A stretch of DNA of 64,000 bases from Streptacidiphilus pinicola (GCF_003258295.1 NZ_QKYN01000014.1:1-64000); one strand, 5' to 3'; shown: positions 40,145-48,783, numbered from the stretch's first letter. Program-made: numbers and translations. The notes: a model not told the origin generated them from the sequence alone.

Positions 40145-41003
40145 CGCGGAAATCCCCTCCCTCATCGGGTCGGTCGGCGCCGGCGAGACCCGCGCCGGCA
40201 TGGTGGCGGAAGACGTCCTCGAGGCTGACCCGCTCCGGGTCGGCCCCGAGCTGTGCGGCCAGTTCGGCGCGCAGCTCGCTCGGCGCGCCGACGGCCCGGA
40301 TCCGGCCGCGGTGCATGAGGGCGACGCGGCGGCAGTGCTCGTCGGCCTCGTCCATGTAGTGGGTGGTGACCAGCACCGTCATGCCGGTGCCGGCGCGGAC
40401 CTGGGCGATGCAGTCCCAGACCCCGGCGCGGGCCAGCGGGTCCAGGCCGATCGTCGGCTCGTCGAGGATCAGCAGGCGCGGCGCGCTCACCAGGGCCTGC
40501 GCCAGCTCCAACCGGCGCACCATGCCGCCGGAGTAGGTACCGGCCAACCGCCCGGCGGCGTCGGTCAGGTCGACGGCCGTCAGTGCCTCGTCCACGCGGG
40601 CCCGCCGTTCGGAGCGCGGCACGTCGAAGACGCGGGCGAACAGCTCGACGTTCTCACGGCCCGTCAGACCGCTGTCAGCGGAGAGCTGTTGGGGGACGTA
40701 GCCGAGCAGGCGGCGTACCTGCATGCGCTTGCGCGCGCAGTCCAGGCCGAAGACGGTGATCTTTCCGGCCGGGACGGGGAGCAGCGTGGTGATCGCGCGG
40801 ATCGCCGTGGTCTTGCCCGCGCCGTTCGGACCCAGCAGGCCGAAGACCTCCCCTTGGGCGACCTCCAGGTCGAGCCCGTCGACGGCCTTGGTGGCGCCGA
40901 AGGAGTAGCTCAGATCGGTGCAGCGCAGGGCGGGTTCGTCCGCGGGTTCGCCTGCGGTGGCGGCCTCGGTGCGGGCGTCGCCCGCGGCGGGTGCGGTGGT
41001 CAT
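40104..41003 (-). CDS. ABC transporter ATPase, DrrA-like
   Basis: This 299-aa ATPase has Walker A GLLGPNGAGKTT, Q-loop LGYVPQQLS, signature YSGGMVRRLELAQAL, Walker B LLILDEPTIGLDP and switch His VTTHYMDEADE. The DrrA-type C-terminal extension (GAPSELRAEL, SLEDVFRHHAG) is present. ATG 41003 overlaps the MarR stop by 4 bp. It powers the permease encoded downstream. Confidence 0.9.
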   Translation of the reverse strand: MTTAPAAGDARTEAATAGEPADEPALRCTDLSYSFGATKAVDGLDLEVAQGEVFGLLGPNGAGKTTAIRAITTLLPVPAGKITVFGLDCARKRMQVRRLLGYVPQQLSADSGLTGRENVELFARVFDVPRSERRARVDEALTAVDLTDAAGRLAGTYSGGMVRRLELAQALVSAPRLLILDEPTIGLDPLARAGVWDCIAQVRAGTGMTVLVTTHYMDEADEHCRRVALMHRGRIRAVGAPSELRAELAAQLGADPERVSLEDVFRHHAGAGLAGADRPDEGGDFRDVRRTRSTAARLR

Positions 41004-41491
41004 GGGGTGGCCTCCTCGCGCAGTCCTTCGGCCCCGCGCGGTGCCTCGGCGCGCAGTCCTTCGGCCAGGCGGCGCAGCGCGGGGAGCGCGGCGGCGAGGG
41101 CCTGGTGGTCGGCGTCGTCGAGTCGTTCGAGCTGGTCGGCGAGGAGCGCGCTGCGGCGCGCGTCCCAGTCGGCGAGGCGGGCCACGGCCTCCGGCTCGGC
41201 GTGCAGACGGGCGGCGCGTCCGTCGTCCGGGTCCGTCTCGCGGCGCAGCAGGCCCGCCTTGGTGAGCTGGTTGACCAGCGTGGAGACGGAGTTGTCGGCG
41301 AGGAACAGTTCCTGCGCCGCCTCGGAGACGCGCAGTCCCGGCTGGGCCGCGACCAGGCGCAGCAGCTCGATCTGCGCCCCGCGCAGCCGCGGCAGGGTGA
41401 GCCCGGACCGCAGCCGCCGGCGCACCAGCCGCTGGATCGCGGGCAGCAACTCCGCGAGTTCGGCAGAGGGATCGGGGTTGTCGGTGTTCAC
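41000..41491 (-). CDS. MarR-family regulator of the ABC exporter
   Basis: This 163-aa winged-helix protein has LRGAQIELLRLVAAQPGLRVSEAAQELFLADNSVSTLVNQLTKAGLLRRETDPDDGRAARL as its DNA-binding core (about 36-97, here joined from two blocks), with the wing DPDDGR. GTG 41491 has GGAGGA directly upstream, inside which the operator arm ends. As first gene of the exporter operon it is the likely drug-sensing repressor. Confidence 0.88.
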   Translation of the reverse strand: MNTDNPDPSAELAELLPAIQRLVRRRLRSGLTLPRLRGAQIELLRLVAAQPGLRVSEAAQELFLADNSVSTLVNQLTKAGLLRRETDPDDGRAARLHAEPEAVARLADWDARRSALLADQLERLDDADHQALAAALPALRRLAEGLRAEAPRGAEGLREEATP

Positions 41492-41497
41492 TCCTCC

Positions 41498-41520
41498 ATT
41501 ACCTCTCAGTGAGAGGTAAT
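41498..41520. promoter_or_regulatory. 23-bp MarR operator candidate
   Basis: ATTACCTCTCA, one central base and TGAGAGGTAAT form a perfect 11-1-11 palindrome ending 7 bp before the marR start. Its size and place suit a MarR dimer that represses the operon from the 5' end of the transcript. Confidence 0.75.
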
Positions 41521-41566
41521 AGTCCAGAGGCCCTGGCCTGGGAGATTGCTGTGAGGGGCGGGAGGC

Positions 41567-42217
41567 TCAGGCCGCCACGGCCTTGGCGCGGTCCGCGGCG
41601 ATGTGCAGCGCGAGGCCGGCGAGGACCGTGCCCATCACGTAGCGCTGGACCTTGAGCCAGGACGGGCGCCGGGAGAAGAAGGCCGCGATCGTGCCCGCGC
41701 CGAGTGCGATCAGGGCGTTGACCGTCACCGAGATGGTGACCTGGGTGAGGCCCAGCAACAGCGTCTGCTCGGCGACGTGGCCGCGCGCGGGGTCCACGAA
41801 CTGGGGGAGCAGGGAGATGTAGAGGATCGCCAGCTTTGGATTGAGCAGGCAGGTCAGCAGGCCCATGGTGTAGAGCCGACGCGGCGAGTCCGGCGGCAGC
41901 GGCTGCGGCGCGAAGACCGCGGTGCCGCCCGGCTTGACGGCCTTCCAGGCCAGCCAGAGCAGGTAGGCGGCGCCGGCCAGCTTGATCGCCGTGTAGAGCA
42001 CGGGCACGAGCGAGAAGACCGTCACGATGCCGGCCGTCACCGCGACGAGGTAGCAGAGGAACCCGGTCGCCACGCCCGCGAGGGAGACCAGTCCGGCGCG
42101 GCGGCCTTGGACGATCGTCCGGGAGACCAGGTAGATCATGTTCGGCCCGGGGGTGAGCACCATGCCCAAACCGACGGCGGCCAGACCGAGTTCTGCGTGC
42201 AGGCTGATCAGTTCCAT
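41567..42217 (-). CDS. LysE/RhtB-family amino-acid exporter
   Basis: This 216-aa protein has about six membrane segments and the LysE signature near the N-terminus (GLAAVGLGMVLTPGPNMIYLVSRT, residues about 11-34, in two parts) plus GVATGFLCYLVAV and LLTCLLNPKLAILYISLLPQFV. It should export an amino acid or derivative. It is divergent from a MocR regulator with direct-repeat operators between them, the usual MocR arrangement. Confidence 0.87.
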   Translation of the reverse strand: MELISLHAELGLAAVGLGMVLTPGPNMIYLVSRTIVQGRRAGLVSLAGVATGFLCYLVAVTAGIVTVFSLVPVLYTAIKLAGAAYLLWLAWKAVKPGGTAVFAPQPLPPDSPRRLYTMGLLTCLLNPKLAILYISLLPQFVDPARGHVAEQTLLLGLTQVTISVTVNALIALGAGTIAAFFSRRPSWLKVQRYVMGTVLAGLALHIAADRAKAVAA

Positions 42218-42243
42218 GGTTCAGAGGCTAGGGTGGCCGCAGG

Positions 42244-42277
42244 CTCGGTGCAATACTGATATTACCCTCGGTGCAAT
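42244..42277. promoter_or_regulatory. MocR direct-repeat operator in the LysE/MocR gap
   Basis: CTCGGTGCAAT occurs at 42244-42254 and 42267-42277, a 23-bp period that places both on one face of the helix. MocR/PdxR regulators are known to bind direct repeats in the gap to a divergent gene. The first copy begins 27 bp before the LysE start. Confidence 0.7.
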
Positions 42278-42322
42278 CCTGGACCATTGCGTCGAGCGGA
42301 GCGTGGAGGGAAGGGGAGATCC

Positions 42323-43774
42323 GTGGACGACTACCGCCTGCTGGCCGACGAGATCGCGGACGCCGTCGCGGCGGGCCGGCTGCGACCGGGCGAACGCCTG
42401 CCCACGCAGCGCGCGTTCGCGCGTCGGCGCGGGATCGCGGCCTCCACGGCCGGTCGCGTCTACGCGGAGCTGGTCCGGCGCGGCGTGGTCGTCGGCGAGG
42501 TCGGCCGCGGCACGTTCGTGCGCGCCACGGCCGGGCTGCCCGGAGCGGGGTTGCCGCTGACCGAACCCTCGCGGGCGCGGGTCGACCTGGAGCTCAACTA
42601 CCCCGTCGTGCCCGAGCAGTCGGCACTGCTGGCCGCCGGGCTCGCCCCGATGCTGCGTCCGGACGCGCTCGACCTCGCGCTGCGACCGAGCCGCGCCGAG
42701 GGCACACCCGCGGCGCGCGCGGCCTTCACCGCGCTGATCGCGGCGGAGGCCGCCGGCGCGGAGCGCGGCAGTGCGGGGCAGGTCGGTGCGGGGCGGGCCA
42801 CTCCGGTGCAGGGCCGAGCGGTGCCCGGCGATGCGGCCCAAGGAAGCGCGGCGCCGGGCGGTTGGGCGCCGGAGCCGGAGGCGTTGGTGTTCGCCGGCAG
42901 CGGCCGGCAGGCGATCTCCGCCGTCCTGGCCGCCCTCGTTCCGCCCGGACAGCGGCTCGGCGTCGAGGAGTTGACCTATCCCGTGGTCAAGGCCATCGCC
43001 CAGCGCCTCGGCATCGTCCTGGTCCCGATCGCCATGGATGACGACGGCCTCGACCCGGAAGCCCTCGCCGCCGCGCACCGCAGCGCGCCGCTGCGCGCCG
43101 TCTACCTCCAGCCGCGCGTCCACAACCCGCTCGGGACCACCATGCCGGCCGCCCGTCGCGAGGAGCTCGTCGAGGTGCTGTGGCGGCTCGACCTCACCGC
43201 CGTCGAGGACGCGATCTGGGCCTTCCTGCGTCCGGACGTCGCCCCGCTGGCCGCGCTCGCGCCGGAGCGGATCGTGCTGGTCGACAGCCTCTCCAAGCGG
43301 CTCGCCCCCGGTCTCAGCACCGGCTTCGCCGTCGTGCCGGAGGCGCTGCGCGAGCCCGTCACCGCCTCGTTGCGGGCCGGGAGTTGGCTTCCGGGCGGCT
43401 TCGCCCTGGAGGCGGCCGTGCGCTGGATCGGCGACGGCACGGTGGCGACCGTCGGCGCGGCCAAGCGCGCGGATGCGACGGCCCGTCAGGAGCTGGCGCG
43501 GAAAGCACTGCAGGGCGCCTCGCTGCGGAGCGACCCGGGCTCGTACTACTGCTGGTGGGAACTGCCCGCCGGATGGCACGCCGAGACCTTCGTCGCCGCC
43601 GCGGCCCGCGCGGGCATCGGTCTCACCCCGGCGGCGGCCTACGCCGTGGGCACGCGCGTCCCGCCCACCGCCGTCCGGCTCGGCCTCGCGTCCCCGCCGC
43701 TCCCCGTCCTGGCGGACACCCTGGACACCCTCGCCCGCCTGGCGCGCAGCACTCCGGAGGAGCAAGTGGCGTGA
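42323..43774 (+). CDS. MocR-family regulator (GntR HTH plus aminotransferase domain)
   Basis: This 483-aa protein has an N-terminal GntR winged helix (about 1-68: LRPGERLPTQRAFARRRGIAASTAGRVY). A fold-type I aminotransferase domain (about 90-470) follows, with YLQPRVHNPLGTTMP and the PLP-binding Lys in VDSLSKRLAPGLSTGF. A low-complexity Gly/Ala insert near 145-180 separates the two halves. GTG 42323 has AAGGGGAG 4 nt upstream. It probably senses PLP or an amino-acid aldimine and controls the divergent LysE exporter. Confidence 0.87.
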   Translation: MDDYRLLADEIADAVAAGRLRPGERLPTQRAFARRRGIAASTAGRVYAELVRRGVVVGEVGRGTFVRATAGLPGAGLPLTEPSRARVDLELNYPVVPEQSALLAAGLAPMLRPDALDLALRPSRAEGTPAARAAFTALIAAEAAGAERGSAGQVGAGRATPVQGRAVPGDAAQGSAAPGGWAPEPEALVFAGSGRQAISAVLAALVPPGQRLGVEELTYPVVKAIAQRLGIVLVPIAMDDDGLDPEALAAAHRSAPLRAVYLQPRVHNPLGTTMPAARREELVEVLWRLDLTAVEDAIWAFLRPDVAPLAALAPERIVLVDSLSKRLAPGLSTGFAVVPEALREPVTASLRAGSWLPGGFALEAAVRWIGDGTVATVGAAKRADATARQELARKALQGASLRSDPGSYYCWWELPAGWHAETFVAAAARAGIGLTPAAAYAVGTRVPPTAVRLGLASPPLPVLADTLDTLARLARSTPEEQVA

Positions 43775-43806
43775 CGTTCCGTGACATTCCTGCCTAGACT
43801 GCCGTG

Positions 43807-44901
43807 GTGACGACCTCCGACAGCGCCCGTGCCGTCGACGCCGCCCTGCAGCACCTGGACGCGGCCGTCGCGCAGGACAGCCCCGACCAACTGGAATCCG
43901 TCTACCGCGAGTTGACCGACCTGCCCGCTGCGACGCTGGACGCGCACACCACACGGCTCGGCCCGCACATCGCCCGCCAGCTGGCCCTGATGCCGGCCTG
44001 GCACGCAGCCGCCTTCGCCGATCTCGTGGGGCAGTTGGTGGACGTCGGCGCCGACGCCCTGGTCTGCGCCCCGCCGTTGCTGCGCGGCCTGCGCGAAAGC
44101 CTGTTACGGGCCCAGGAGTTCTTCGGACTCTGGTGGGACCGCTTCGGTCCGGCGGAGGAGCCCCCGGAGCCGGGCTCGGTGCCCGACCCGGACCTTCAGG
44201 CCCGCCTCGGCGACTCCTATGCCGACGTCTGGCACGCCCCCTACCTCGGCTGGCTGGCGCTGCACCGCTGGTCGACCGCGGCCGTCCCGGTGCTCGCCGA
44301 CGGCCGGGTACGGCTGCTGCTGCGCGACGGCGACGACGGCATCCCCGGCCTCGGCGCCGACGCGAACCGGCTGGCCCGGCTCGCGGAGTGGCTGCTGCCC
44401 CGCTACGAGAGCCGCTTCCTTGGCCTCGTGGTCCGCCTGCTGCGCCTGCTGGAGGACGCGCCGCTGCTCGTCGTCCACCCGGCCGCCCGCAAGGCGTTCG
44501 TGGTGCGGATAGACGGAATGACCCACCTGGCGCAGCTGCAGATGCCGCTGAGCGTCGCCCTCTATGGCGGGGGCCATCTCCCGGGCAGCTCCGACGTCGC
44601 CGCGGCGTTCGCCGGAGCGGCGGCCGAGCGGCCGTCCGTGCCCTCACGGCTCGCCCTCTACGAGGACTTCGCGTTCGCCCGCCCCGACGGGGCGCGCCTG
44701 TGGCCGTCCGTGGCCCCGGACGAGCTCCCCGTGGTGGACGGCGTGCGGAGGCTGGTCCTGCACGACCGGCAGGAGTTCGTCCCGCTGCAGTGGGGACCGT
44801 TGCTGGAGCGCCTGCCGGAACGGCTCGAAGTCCTGGCCGTCCTGGACGGGGAGGAGGCGCGGCGGGCCTGCGCCGGGGTGGCGCCGCTGCGCAAGGACTG
44901 A
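43807..44901 (+). CDS. Hypothetical protein, probably leaderless
   Basis: I do not recognise this 364-aa protein. It is helical at the N-terminus (ARAVDAALQHLDAAVAQDSPDQLESVYRELTDLPAATL, in part) and has WHAPYLGWLALHRWSTAAVPVLADGRVRLL, then RLLRLLEDAPLLVVHPAARKAFVVRIDGMTHLAQL in two parts, and a C-terminal strand-rich part with LPVVDGVRRLVLHDRQEFVPLQ. No signal or membrane helix is present. TAGACT (43795-43800) is 6 nt before GTG 43807 and there is no ribosome site. GTG 43804 is the other candidate. Confidence 0.62.
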   Translation: MTTSDSARAVDAALQHLDAAVAQDSPDQLESVYRELTDLPAATLDAHTTRLGPHIARQLALMPAWHAAAFADLVGQLVDVGADALVCAPPLLRGLRESLLRAQEFFGLWWDRFGPAEEPPEPGSVPDPDLQARLGDSYADVWHAPYLGWLALHRWSTAAVPVLADGRVRLLLRDGDDGIPGLGADANRLARLAEWLLPRYESRFLGLVVRLLRLLEDAPLLVVHPAARKAFVVRIDGMTHLAQLQMPLSVALYGGGHLPGSSDVAAAFAGAAAERPSVPSRLALYEDFAFARPDGARLWPSVAPDELPVVDGVRRLVLHDRQEFVPLQWGPLLERLPERLEVLAVLDGEEARRACAGVAPLRKD

Positions 44902-44905
44902 GCGG

Positions 44906-46114
44906 TTAGGTTGCCGAGGCCCCCGACGCCGGTGGATGGGGCGGGGTCGGCGAAGTGGCCGGGGTCCCCGAAGTCGGGGCCTTCGGCGGGGTCGCGTGGC
45001 GCGCGGCGGCCGCGCCGGCGGCCGTCGCCGCGGCGATGGAGACGAGGGCGCCGAGCAGCAGCGCCGCGGACTCGCCGGGGCGCAGCAGATGCAGTTGCGT
45101 GCCGAGTGTCGCCGCGGCCACCGGCACGCCCAACTGGGCGGAGGCCAGGACGCCGTGGGCGACCGGCTGGCCCGTCAGCCGCATCGAGACGTGAGCCAGG
45201 ACGGTCGCCGCGCCGAGCAGCAGACCCAGCAGGATCGCGGACGGGTGGCTGCCGAGCTGCCGCAGGTCCAGCGAGGAGCCGAGCCAGACGAAGAAGAGCG
45301 GTCCGAGGAAGCCCTCCGTGATCCCGAACAGCTGCCGGGCCAGTCGCCGCGGTTCGCCGATCGCGGCGACGACGAGCCCGAACGAGAAGCCCGCCAGCAT
45401 GATCGAGACGTGCGTGTGCGTCGCGAGCGCGGCGAGCGCGAAGACGATCGCCAGGCTGATCCGCAGCTCCAGCGCGAACGAGCGCCGCCGGGAGAGCCGG
45501 TGCAGTCGCCGGTGCAGGCCGCGCCGTTCGGCCTCACGCAGGATCAGGAAGAGCACCACGGCGGAGCCCAGGACCGCCAGCGCGCCCAGCGCGGCGCGCA
45601 CCGCGTGCGCGGGGTCGACGGCGAGCGGCAGCGCGACGATGCAGGCCGTGTCCGCGACCGCGACCTGCGGCAGCAGCGCGAGGATCCCTGGCCCGCCCAG
45701 CTGCAGCGAGTCGATGATCGGCAGCACCAGCGCGGCCGAGGACGACGCGAACAGCACCGCGTACATCGCGGTGTGCCCGGTGTGGAAGCCGCGCGACAGC
45801 GCGAACGCCGGGATCACGCCGACGGCCGCGACTCCGACGGCCCGCAGCAGGCCCTTGACCAGCCCGCCCCGCAGCGCCTTGTCCCGGACCGGGACATGGG
45901 CGCCCGCGACGAACATGATCAGGGCGAAGCCCATGTCGGCGAGGAACGCGAAGGTCTTGTCCCCGGCGTGCAGGTAGTCGACGAAGGTCGGCCCGAGCAG
46001 TACGCCGGCCAGCAACTCGCCGATGACGACCGGGATCCGCCAGCGCCTGGGCAGGGCCAGCAGCGGGCCGAGCATCCCGGCCACCACGATGACCGCCAGG
46101 GTCGAGAAGTCCAC
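44906..46114 (-). CDS. CPA2-family cation/proton antiporter
   Basis: This 402-aa protein has 11-12 membrane segments of the Na+/H+ exchanger type: LAVIVVAGMLGPLLA, VVIGELLAGVLLGPT, FLADMGFALIMFVAGAHV, VLFASSSAALVLPIIDSLQL, LLPQVAVADTACIVALPLA with an acid in the ion-binding helix, and GFLGPLFFVWLGSSLDLRQL. No TrkA_N domain follows, so it is not a complete Kef system. It probably exchanges Na+ or K+ for protons. It ends in an Ala/Pro/Thr tail and converges on the 43807 gene with a 4-bp gap. Confidence 0.87.
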   Translation of the reverse strand: MDFSTLAVIVVAGMLGPLLALPRRWRIPVVIGELLAGVLLGPTFVDYLHAGDKTFAFLADMGFALIMFVAGAHVPVRDKALRGGLVKGLLRAVGVAAVGVIPAFALSRGFHTGHTAMYAVLFASSSAALVLPIIDSLQLGGPGILALLPQVAVADTACIVALPLAVDPAHAVRAALGALAVLGSAVVLFLILREAERRGLHRRLHRLSRRRSFALELRISLAIVFALAALATHTHVSIMLAGFSFGLVVAAIGEPRRLARQLFGITEGFLGPLFFVWLGSSLDLRQLGSHPSAILLGLLLGAATVLAHVSMRLTGQPVAHGVLASAQLGVPVAAATLGTQLHLLRPGESAALLLGALVSIAAATAAGAAAARHATPPKAPTSGTPATSPTPPHPPASGASAT

Positions 46115-46225
46115 GCGCCGTCACCCTTCGCCGCTGCCGCGTCCCTCGTACGCCGGCGCAGGTCCGGCTCGGCGTGGAGGAAGCGTAATGCGAGGTGGGG
46201 GCTGCGGTGGTGAGGCCCCGCCGGG

Positions 46226-46612
46226 TCAGGCGCAGGCGCGGAAGACCGGGAGGTGCGTGTGCGGGGCCGGCGGGGCCAGGCGGACCCGGGTGCCCTCGGG
46301 CACGGTGCCGGGCAGGGCGTCGTCGAGGGAGGCCTGCACGGTGAAGCCCTCCTCAAGCACGACCAGGCAGATCGTCTCGCCGTCGGTGTACTGGCGGTGG
46401 CGCGGCGTCAGCAACCGGTGCACGATGCCGGAGCCGGCGCTGGCCTGCTCCTCCAGTTCGGAGGAGCCGCAGATTGGGCAGAGCAGCGCGGCGCGTCCGG
46501 TGGCGGAGCCGCACCAGCCGCAGCGGTGGTAGCGCAGGACGGGAGCGCTCTCCTCGTCGCCCGTGGGGGCGGCGGCGAGGGGAGCGACAGCGGTGAGGGT
46601 CAAGGTGGGCAT
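46226..46612 (-). CDS. Zn-ribbon/OB-fold (DUF35) protein
   Basis: This 128-aa protein has an N-terminal rubredoxin-like zinc ribbon (CGWC at 31-34 and CPIC at 45-48) and a C-terminal OB-fold with EEGFTVQASLDDALPGTVPEG. DUF35 proteins usually form complexes with thiolases or hydratases and handle acyl-CoA thioesters. ATG 46612 follows GGAGC. Two copies of the operator found before the acyl-CoA dehydrogenase also lie just upstream, so it probably shares the TetR regulator. Confidence 0.83.
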   Translation of the reverse strand: MPTLTLTAVAPLAAAPTGDEESAPVLRYHRCGWCGSATGRAALLCPICGSSELEEQASAGSGIVHRLLTPRHRQYTDGETICLVVLEEGFTVQASLDDALPGTVPEGTRVRLAPPAPHTHLPVFRACA

Positions 46613-46674
46613 GGGGGCTCCAGTGAACGGGGTGGTGGGGTCGTTCAGCGGCGCAAGTGCCGAATCGACTGTAT

Positions 46675-46709
46675 GGCACTCAGTGCCCCACGTAAAGGCA
46701 CTCAGTGCC
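46675..46709. promoter_or_regulatory. Paired TetR operator before the DUF35 gene
   Basis: GGCACTCAGTGCC occurs at 46675-46687 and 46697-46709, two perfect 6-1-6 palindromes 22 bp apart. They lie between the TetR stop and the DUF35 start. Close variants sit before the acyl-CoA dehydrogenase at 47553 and 47576. Confidence 0.72.
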
Positions 46710-46761
46710 CTCACTCTCCGAGGTGCGCCCCGGAGCCCGTCCTGCGAGCCTCCCCGGCGGG

Positions 46762-47508
46762 CTACTGCCCGAGCGCGCCCTCGACGTCCCGCACGACCTG
46801 CCACAGCGGGGCCCCCTTGCGGGCGACCAGCACCACGACCTGCTCGTCCGGGTCCTGCCGCGGGTGCGCGCCGTCCGCCGGGACGGCGGAGGCGGGGGCG
46901 GCGGACGGCCCGGCGGGGGAGAAGGCGCGGGCGACATAGCCGAGCGCCTCGTCCATCGCGGCGTCCACGTCGCCCTCGCCGCCCGCGCGCAGCCAGGAGC
47001 GCAGGGCGTGGTTGTGGGCGGCGACCACGGCCGCCGCCACCACGTCCGCGCGCAGCGCGCCGTCGCTGCGGTCCGCGCCACGCTCACGCAGGTGCTCGGC
47101 GAGCGCGCGCTCGTAGCGCCACACCACGGACAGCTCGTGCGCGCGCAGGCCCGGGACCTCACGGGTCAGCCGGTAGCGCTGCACGGAGAAGAGGGGATCG
47201 GCGGCGTACATCGCCAGCACGAGCCGGGATGCGTCGCAGGCCTGGGCGACCGGGTCGCCGTCGGCGGGGGCCTCGCGCAGGAACGCGGTCATCCCCTGCA
47301 GGGCGCCCTCGTGGTCCGGGAAGACCACGTCCTCCTTGGAGGGGAAGTAGCGGAAGAAGGAGCGCCGTCCGACGCCGGCCAGCGAGACGATGTCGTCGAT
47401 CGTGGTCTGCTCGAAGCCGCGCTCCAGGAAGAGCTGGAACGCGGCGCGGACCAGGGACTCCCGCATGGTCGGCTTGCTCTCGTTCCCGGTGCTCACAGCT
47501 GCTGCCAT
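46762..47508 (-). CDS. TetR-family regulator of acyl-CoA metabolism
   Basis: This 248-aa protein has an N-terminal HTH (MRESLVRAAFQLFLERGFEQTTIDDIVSLAGVGRRSFFRYFPSKEDVV, about 15-62, in part) and a helical ligand domain. It ends with a disordered Ala/Pro stretch and QVVVLVARKGAPLWQVVRDVEGAL. It is divergent from the acyl-CoA dehydrogenase with operator-like palindromes between, and upstream of DUF35 with the same palindromes. An acyl-CoA or related acid is the likely ligand. ATG 47508 lacks a good ribosome site; GTG 47496 is possible. Confidence 0.87.
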   Translation of the reverse strand: MAAAVSTGNESKPTMRESLVRAAFQLFLERGFEQTTIDDIVSLAGVGRRSFFRYFPSKEDVVFPDHEGALQGMTAFLREAPADGDPVAQACDASRLVLAMYAADPLFSVQRYRLTREVPGLRAHELSVVWRYERALAEHLRERGADRSDGALRADVVAAAVVAAHNHALRSWLRAGGEGDVDAAMDEALGYVARAFSPAGPSAAPASAVPADGAHPRQDPDEQVVVLVARKGAPLWQVVRDVEGALGQ

Positions 47509-47552
47509 GTGCAGAACGTAACACCAGATCGGGGTCCGGAGCTCCCCATGAT

Positions 47553-47588
47553 GGCACTGAGTGTGCATAATCGAGGGTACTGAGTGCC
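47553..47588. promoter_or_regulatory. TetR operator pair in the tetR/acyl-CoA dehydrogenase gap
   Basis: GGCACTGAGTGTG (47553-47565) and GGTACTGAGTGCC (47576-47588) are variants of the 13-bp palindrome seen before DUF35, here 23 bp apart. They lie 45-80 bp before both divergent starts. Confidence 0.65.
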
Positions 47589-47631
47589 ATATGGGTGCCC
47601 ACGGGGGCGCCGACAGATCTCGGGAGCGACC

Positions 47632-48783
47632 GTGAGCGCAGATTTCGACCTGTACCAGATCTCGGAGGAGCACCAGATGCTCCGGGAGACGGTCCGGGGC
47701 CTGGCCGAGGCGAAGATCGCCCCGTTCGCCACCGAGGTGGACGAGCAGGCCCGCTTCCCGCAGGAGGCGCTCGACGCGCTCGTCGCCTCCGAGCTGCACG
47801 CCGTCCACGTCCCCGAGGAGTACGGCGGCGCCGGCGCCGACGCGCTCGCCACCGTGATCGTCATCGAGGAGGTGGCCCGCGTCTGCGTGTCCTCCTCGCT
47901 GATCCCCGCGGTCAACAAGCTCGGCTCGCTCCCGGTGATCCTCTCCGGTTCCGAGGAGCTGAAGGCCAAGTACCTGGCCCCGCTCGCGGCCGGCGACGCG
48001 ATGTTCTCCTACTGCCTCTCCGAGCCCGACGCGGGCTCCGACGCGGCCGGCATGAAGACCCGCGCGGTGCGCGACGGCGACGACTACGTCCTGAACGGCG
48101 TCAAGCGCTGGATCACCAACGCGGGCGTCTCCGAGTACTACACGGTCATGGCGGTGACCGACCCGGAGAAGCGCTCCAAGGGCATCTCCGCGTTCGTCGT
48201 GGAGAAGGGCGACGAGGGTGTCTCCTTCGGCGCGCCGGAGAAGAAGCTCGGCATCAAGGGCTCCCCGACCCGTGAGGTCTACTTCGACAACGTCCGCATC
48301 CCCGCCTCGCGGATGATCGGCGCCGAGGGCACCGGCTTCGCCACCGCGATGAAGACCCTCGACCACACCCGCATCACCATCGCCGCCCAGGCGCTGGGTG
48401 TCGCCCAGGGCGCGCTGGACTACGCCAAGGGCTACGTCCACGAGCGCAAGCAGTTCGGCAAGGCCATCGCCGAGTTCCAGGGCATCCAGTTCATGCTCGC
48501 CGACATGGCCATGAAGCTGGAGGCCGCCCGCCAGCTCACCTACGCCGCCGCGGCCAAGTCCCAGCGCGTCGACTCCGACCTGACCTTCTTCGGCGCCGCG
48601 GCCAAGTGCTTCGCCTCCGACGTCGCCATGGAGGTCACCACCGACGCCGTCCAGCTCCTCGGCGGCTACGGCTACACCCGTGACTACCCGCTGGAGCGCA
48701 TGATGCGCGACGCGAAGATCACCCAGATCTACGAGGGCACCAACCAGGTCCAGCGCATCGTCATGGCGCGCAACCTGCCGTAG
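47632..48783 (+). CDS. Acyl-CoA dehydrogenase, short/branched-chain type
   Basis: This 383-aa flavoprotein has the FAD and substrate motifs of the family: MFSYCLSEPDAGSDAAGMKTRAV, WITNAGVSEYYTVMAV, HERKQFGKAIAEFQGIQF and the catalytic Glu in QIYEGTNQVQRIVMARNL. The length and motifs suit butyryl- or branched-chain acyl-CoA dehydrogenases (AcdH-like) that make the 2-enoyl-CoA and pass electrons to ETF. I chose GTG 47632 because GGGAGC lies 4 nt upstream. A terminator follows. Confidence 0.92.
   Translation: MSADFDLYQISEEHQMLRETVRGLAEAKIAPFATEVDEQARFPQEALDALVASELHAVHVPEEYGGAGADALATVIVIEEVARVCVSSSLIPAVNKLGSLPVILSGSEELKAKYLAPLAAGDAMFSYCLSEPDAGSDAAGMKTRAVRDGDDYVLNGVKRWITNAGVSEYYTVMAVTDPEKRSKGISAFVVEKGDEGVSFGAPEKKLGIKGSPTREVYFDNVRIPASRMIGAEGTGFATAMKTLDHTRITIAAQALGVAQGALDYAKGYVHERKQFGKAIAEFQGIQFMLADMAMKLEAARQLTYAAAAKSQRVDSDLTFFGAAAKCFASDVAMEVTTDAVQLLGGYGYTRDYPLERMMRDAKITQIYEGTNQVQRIVMARNLP

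Noticed and set aside
46115-46225. Possible small RNA gene in the gap between the antiporter and DUF35 genes
   Set aside because: No promoter, terminator or conserved structure can be seen in the 111 bp.
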